Assembly (NCBI GenBank): GCA_947302065.1
Contig: CAMYUO010000044.1
Location: 1 to 9,073 of the forward strand
Length of the DNA stretch: 9,073 bases
Source of the DNA: an uncultured Clostridia bacterium
Lineage (GTDB): Bacteria > Bacillota > Clostridia > Oscillospirales > Ruminococcaceae
Reading direction: 5' to 3'
In this document: in pieces, positions 6,307-9,073 of the stretch
Layout of the letters: each line of letters opens with the position of its first letter
Numbering within the stretch: the stretch's first letter is position 1
Position numbers and translations under genes: made by a program
Notes under the pieces: model-generated
The model's input: only the letters and a program-made list of their open reading frames with translations
The model's database searches: none
What the model was told of the DNA's origin: nothing

Positions 6307-9073
6307 ATGAAGCTTAAAAAGAGACTTGCAGCGCTCGCTGTGAGCGCAGTAATGGTGATAACGATGCTGCCGTCGGCAGTATTTGCCCACGAAGGAAAAT
6401 ACAAAATATACAAGGGCAGCTTCACCTATTACGACAACGACACCAGCCGTGACGAACAGGGCACATTCTATTACAGCGACAGCTATTTCGCCCAGCCCGG
6501 AACACAGATGAACGAGCATCTGCGCACGCTGTCGACGTGCGTCTCTGTCGGCGCAAACGGCGAAAAGACAGAAATGCTTGCAAAAATGGGCTTTGGCAAA
6601 GCAGCGCAGTACGATATGGACACACCGGGCGCTGACACCATCGGCACCGTTATCGCCAGCAAAAAGACCACTGACGGCGACAACCTTATCGTAGTTTACC
6701 TGCGCGGAACAGGCTACGGTTCCGAATGGATAAGCAATCTCACCGTCGGCGAAAGCGGCGATGCAGAGGGCTTTGCAAAATCCGCAAAGAAGGTCTATGA
6801 CAGGATAATCGCCTACGAAAAGACAAACGGCCTCAAGGGCGCAAAGATCTGGATAACAGGCTTCAGCCGTGCAGGCGCTGTTGCAGATATGACAGGCAAG
6901 CTCGTGAACGAGAACCTTTCAGAGTTTGGCATAACCGAAAACGATCTTTACGATTACGCTTTCGCAGTCCCCAGAGCAAGCGCCATCAACTGCGGTTATA
7001 AGAATATCCACGATGTCGTTAATTCAAATGACCTCATCCCGAGACTCATGCCTGCGGCGTGGGGCATCGGCAGAGCAGGTACGCAGGAGCTTTTCAGTAT
7101 CGGAAATACGACGGTGCAGCCAAAGAAGCTCAACATAATGGGCGGCGATCTCATCAGCGACAAAATGGTGCAGGATATAGACCCCGAAACAGGCAGATAC
7201 GGTCCTCTGCACCCGGCTGATCCCATCAGCACCGCCGAGCATCTCGACAAGCTGGCGGATCTGCTCGGAAAGAACATCACCAGAGAGAATTTCGACTCGG
7301 CAAGAGAGGTGCTCCCGCCGTTTGTCAGCGAACTCGTTCAGGGCGCAATACACGGCGGCAGCGAGCTTATGACGTTCATCAAGAACACTTTCGCAGGTAT
7401 TACCAAGGATATGACAGCACTGCAGTATATCCTCATTCTGCTCGCAGCAAACGAGGATTCGGAGGAGTATCAGAGCGCCCTCACAGCGTTCAATTATATT
7501 ATCGCAGAAAAGATAGAATCTTCACCCGACAAGGATAAGCTCTCACCCGAACTTGTCAAGCTGACAAAAGACGCTCTGCCTGTTGTCATCAAGGTGTTCC
7601 TGCCCGCATTAAGATATGATTTCATAAGGAACCAGGGCGAAACGCTCGTAACATTCATCGGCAACGCATCGGATATTATCTACAACCACTACCCATCGAC
7701 ATACTACAGAAACCTTATCAAGTATGACAGCTACTACACCGAAAAGGGCGATGTAGATGCCGGCACGATGCGCTATTTCGGCAAGGAATACTCCGGCAGC
7801 GATCCCGATACAATCAGGCAGCTCAATCTGCTCGATGCAGATAAGGATATCGGACTGCTCAAAAACGGGTACGACGTTGAATACAAAATGACCTATGCGG
7901 GCATCTACGACAGCGACATCACACCCGAGGACAGAGCGGCAGTCGAGACAGCTATCGGCGCAAAGCCCGATATTGATATCTTCGTCAACACCTACATCAC
8001 ACGCTCGCAGACATTCGGCACAGCCGAAAGGATAGAACTTGACGGCACAGTTGAGGCATCGTTCAAGTGTCTGCCGAGCGAGACCGAAAGGCTCTATCAC
8101 AACGGAAATTACTATTTTGTATATTACAAAGACGGGCAGGCACAGATAGCCGATGCCACGTTCACGCTCAGAGATGACGGTATCCTTGCAGTTGAATACA
8201 AGAGCATCGCCCGTGGAAACTACGCACTTTGCTACGTCAGCACTGCTCCGAAGGAAAGCATGCGCATCTACGGCAATAACAGATATGAAACTTCGACCAA
8301 GGCAGCCGACCAGCTGCTCAAAGAACAGGGCAGAAAAACATTCAAGTCGGTCATCGTCGCATCGGGCAAGGATTACCCCGACGCACTTTCGGCTGCATAT
8401 CTTGCAAAGGTCAAGGACGCACCTATCCTGCTGACAGATGACAACCATCTTCTTGATACGGTATTCTACATATCTGCACATTGCGATATGGGCACTGATG
8501 TTTACGTTATCGGCGGCGAAGGCGCAGTCAGCGGAAGACTTGACAAGCTGCTGACCTCAATGACCGACAAGCCTATGAACGTTATCCGCCTTGCAGGCAA
8601 GAACAGATATCAGACAAATATCGAGGTGCTCAAAGCCGCAGGCGTTACGAACGAGCAAATGCTCATCGCTTCCGGTGCAAGCTACGCTGACGCTATCAGC
8701 GCATCGGCTGTCGGCAAACCGCTGCTTCTTGCTGCGGCAAGCGGACTGACCAAGGAGCAGACAGAGTATCTTGCGACTCTCTCGACCGAAAAGGCAACTA
8801 TCATCGGCGGCACAGCGGCTGTCACACAGAAAGTCGAGAACCAGCTCAAAGGCATCTTCAGGACGACCGAGCGCATCGGCGGAAAAAACAGATACGAAAC
8901 ATCAGCAAACATCGCAAAGAAGTTCTTTGTCAAGTCGTTCACCGTTGTGCTCGCATACGGCGGCAGCTTCCCCGACGGTCTGTCGGGCGCACCGCTTGCA
9001 ATGCGCTACGAAGCTCCAATGGTGCTTGTTGCAGACACCAACTACTCATATGCAAAGAAATATGCCGAGTCGG
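6307..9073 (+). CDS. Secreted lipase-like protein with cell-wall-binding repeats (3' end outside window)
   Basis: The frame stays open from the ATG at 6307 to the window edge, giving 922 residues. GGAG at 6296-6299 lies 7 nt upstream. Residues 1-27 form a clear signal peptide (KLKKR, a hydrophobic core, cleavage after AVFA). Residues about 110-260 look like the core of an alpha/beta-hydrolase of the lipase class 3 / DUF2974 kind: VVYLRGT, then the nucleophile elbow ITGFSRAGAVAD with Ser187, then VNSNDLIPRLMP with likely catalytic Asp242. The elbow is GxSRAG rather than GxSxG. His302 and His312 are candidates for the third triad residue; I cannot choose between them. About 310-640 is not recognised. 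From 652 onward come CWB2 repeats that should hold the protein on the wall. It is thus a surface ester or lipid hydrolase by inference; the substrate is unknown. Confidence 0.85.
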   Translation, partial: MKLKKRLAALAVSAVMVITMLPSAVFAHEGKYKIYKGSFTYYDNDTSRDEQGTFYYSDSYFAQPGTQMNEHLRTLSTCVSVGANGEKTEMLAKMGFGKAAQYDMDTPGADTIGTVIASKKTTDGDNLIVVYLRGTGYGSEWISNLTVGESGDAEGFAKSAKKVYDRIIAYEKTNGLKGAKIWITGFSRAGAVADMTGKLVNENLSEFGITENDLYDYAFAVPRASAINCGYKNIHDVVNSNDLIPRLMPAAWGIGRAGTQELFSIGNTTVQPKKLNIMGGDLISDKMVQDIDPETGRYGPLHPADPISTAEHLDKLADLLGKNITRENFDSAREVLPPFVSELVQGAIHGGSELMTFIKNTFAGITKDMTALQYILILLAANEDSEEYQSALTAFNYIIAEKIESSPDKDKLSPELVKLTKDALPVVIKVFLPALRYDFIRNQGETLVTFIGNASDIIYNHYPSTYYRNLIKYDSYYTEKGDVDAGTMRYFGKEYSGSDPDTIRQLNLLDADKDIGLLKNGYDVEYKMTYAGIYDSDITPEDRAAVETAIGAKPDIDIFVNTYITRSQTFGTAERIELDGTVEASFKCLPSETERLYHNGNYYFVYYKDGQAQIADATFTLRDDGILAVEYKSIARGNYALCYVSTAPKESMRIYGNNRYETSTKAADQLLKEQGRKTFKSVIVASGKDYPDALSAAYLAKVKDAPILLTDDNHLLDTVFYISAHCDMGTDVYVIGGEGAVSGRLDKLLTSMTDKPMNVIRLAGKNRYQTNIEVLKAAGVTNEQMLIASGASYADAISASAVGKPLLLAAASGLTKEQTEYLATLSTEKATIIGGTAAVTQKVENQLKGIFRTTERIGGKNRYETSANIAKKFFVKSFTVVLAYGGSFPDGLSGAPLAMRYEAPMVLVADTNYSYAKKYAES
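8260..9073 (+). repeat. Three CWB2 cell-wall-binding repeat units, the last cut by the window edge
   Basis: Within the lipase-like gene, three protein repeats of about 100 residues begin MRIYGNNRYETS (residue 652), VIRLAGKNRYQTN (759) and RIGGKNRYETS (856). Each has a following V-I/L-A-S/Y-G-x-x-Y/F-P/A-D-A/G-L/I-S block, and units 1 and 2 have an IGG (VIGGEGAVS, IIGGTAAVT). This is the PF04122 pattern. In clostridial surface proteins three such modules together bind an anionic wall polymer. The DNA copies are diverged, so they are not recent duplications. Unit 3 stops before its IGG block at the window end. Confidence 0.88.

Noticed and set aside
7609..8481. 290-codon minus-strand open frame inside the lipase-like gene
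   Set aside because: The plus strand encodes a continuous secreted protein with CWB2 repeats here. The reverse frame is Cys/Val/Asp-rich with no motif, as expected for an antisense shadow of this codon usage.
8260..9073. CWB2 region as a DNA-level tandem repeat or recombination hotspot
   Set aside because: The units are related only at protein level; the nucleotide copies are too diverged for recent tandem duplication.

Overview
The window looks like chromosomal DNA from a Gram-positive Firmicute, most likely a gut clostridium of the Oscillospiraceae / Ruminococcus type. The evidence is sigma-A promoters with 17-bp spacers, strong GGAG-type ribosome binding sites, a secreted protein with cell-wall-binding repeats of the CWB2 type (PF04122), and a clostridial-style lysophospholipid acyltransferase. 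The taxon is an inference from style, not from a marker gene. There are no rRNA or tRNA genes, no CRISPR array and no recognisable insertion sequence.

Left side, minus strand (1-1080): a sigma-A promoter reads leftward into a PlsC-like lysophospholipid acyltransferase. Its stop codon directly abuts the start of a family 8 glycosyltransferase, which runs off the left edge. Both fit lipid or envelope glycolipid work.

Divergent intergenic region (1005-1356): two good promoters face away from each other and share a nearly identical 16-bp -35 segment. The rightward promoter carries a perfect inverted repeat exactly between -35 and -10, plus extra copies of its half-site upstream, which suggests repression by an unseen regulator. 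A separate set of TGACAAAA repeats lies between the promoters.

Centre, plus strand (1256-4575): a compact three-gene unit encodes a free-standing condensation (C) domain protein, a small acyl carrier protein and an AMP-forming acyl ligase, and ends at an intrinsic terminator. The ligase should activate a carboxylic acid and load it on the carrier. The C-domain protein should then transfer the acyl group to an unknown acceptor. The ligase lacks the usual amino-acid-binding signature, and the carrier has an unusual FNSY sequence around the attachment serine. The C-domain gene carries a one-base frameshift at a CCCGGG run; after correction it is full length. This trio is the best candidate here for an uncharacterised pathway.

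Right side, plus strand (4619-9073): a new promoter drives a cardiolipin synthase-type phospholipase D enzyme. 33 bp later comes a large secreted lipase-like protein with C-terminal CWB2 repeats, cut off by the right edge. Most genes here act on lipids or the cell envelope, so the trio may make or modify an envelope lipid, but this is inference from context.
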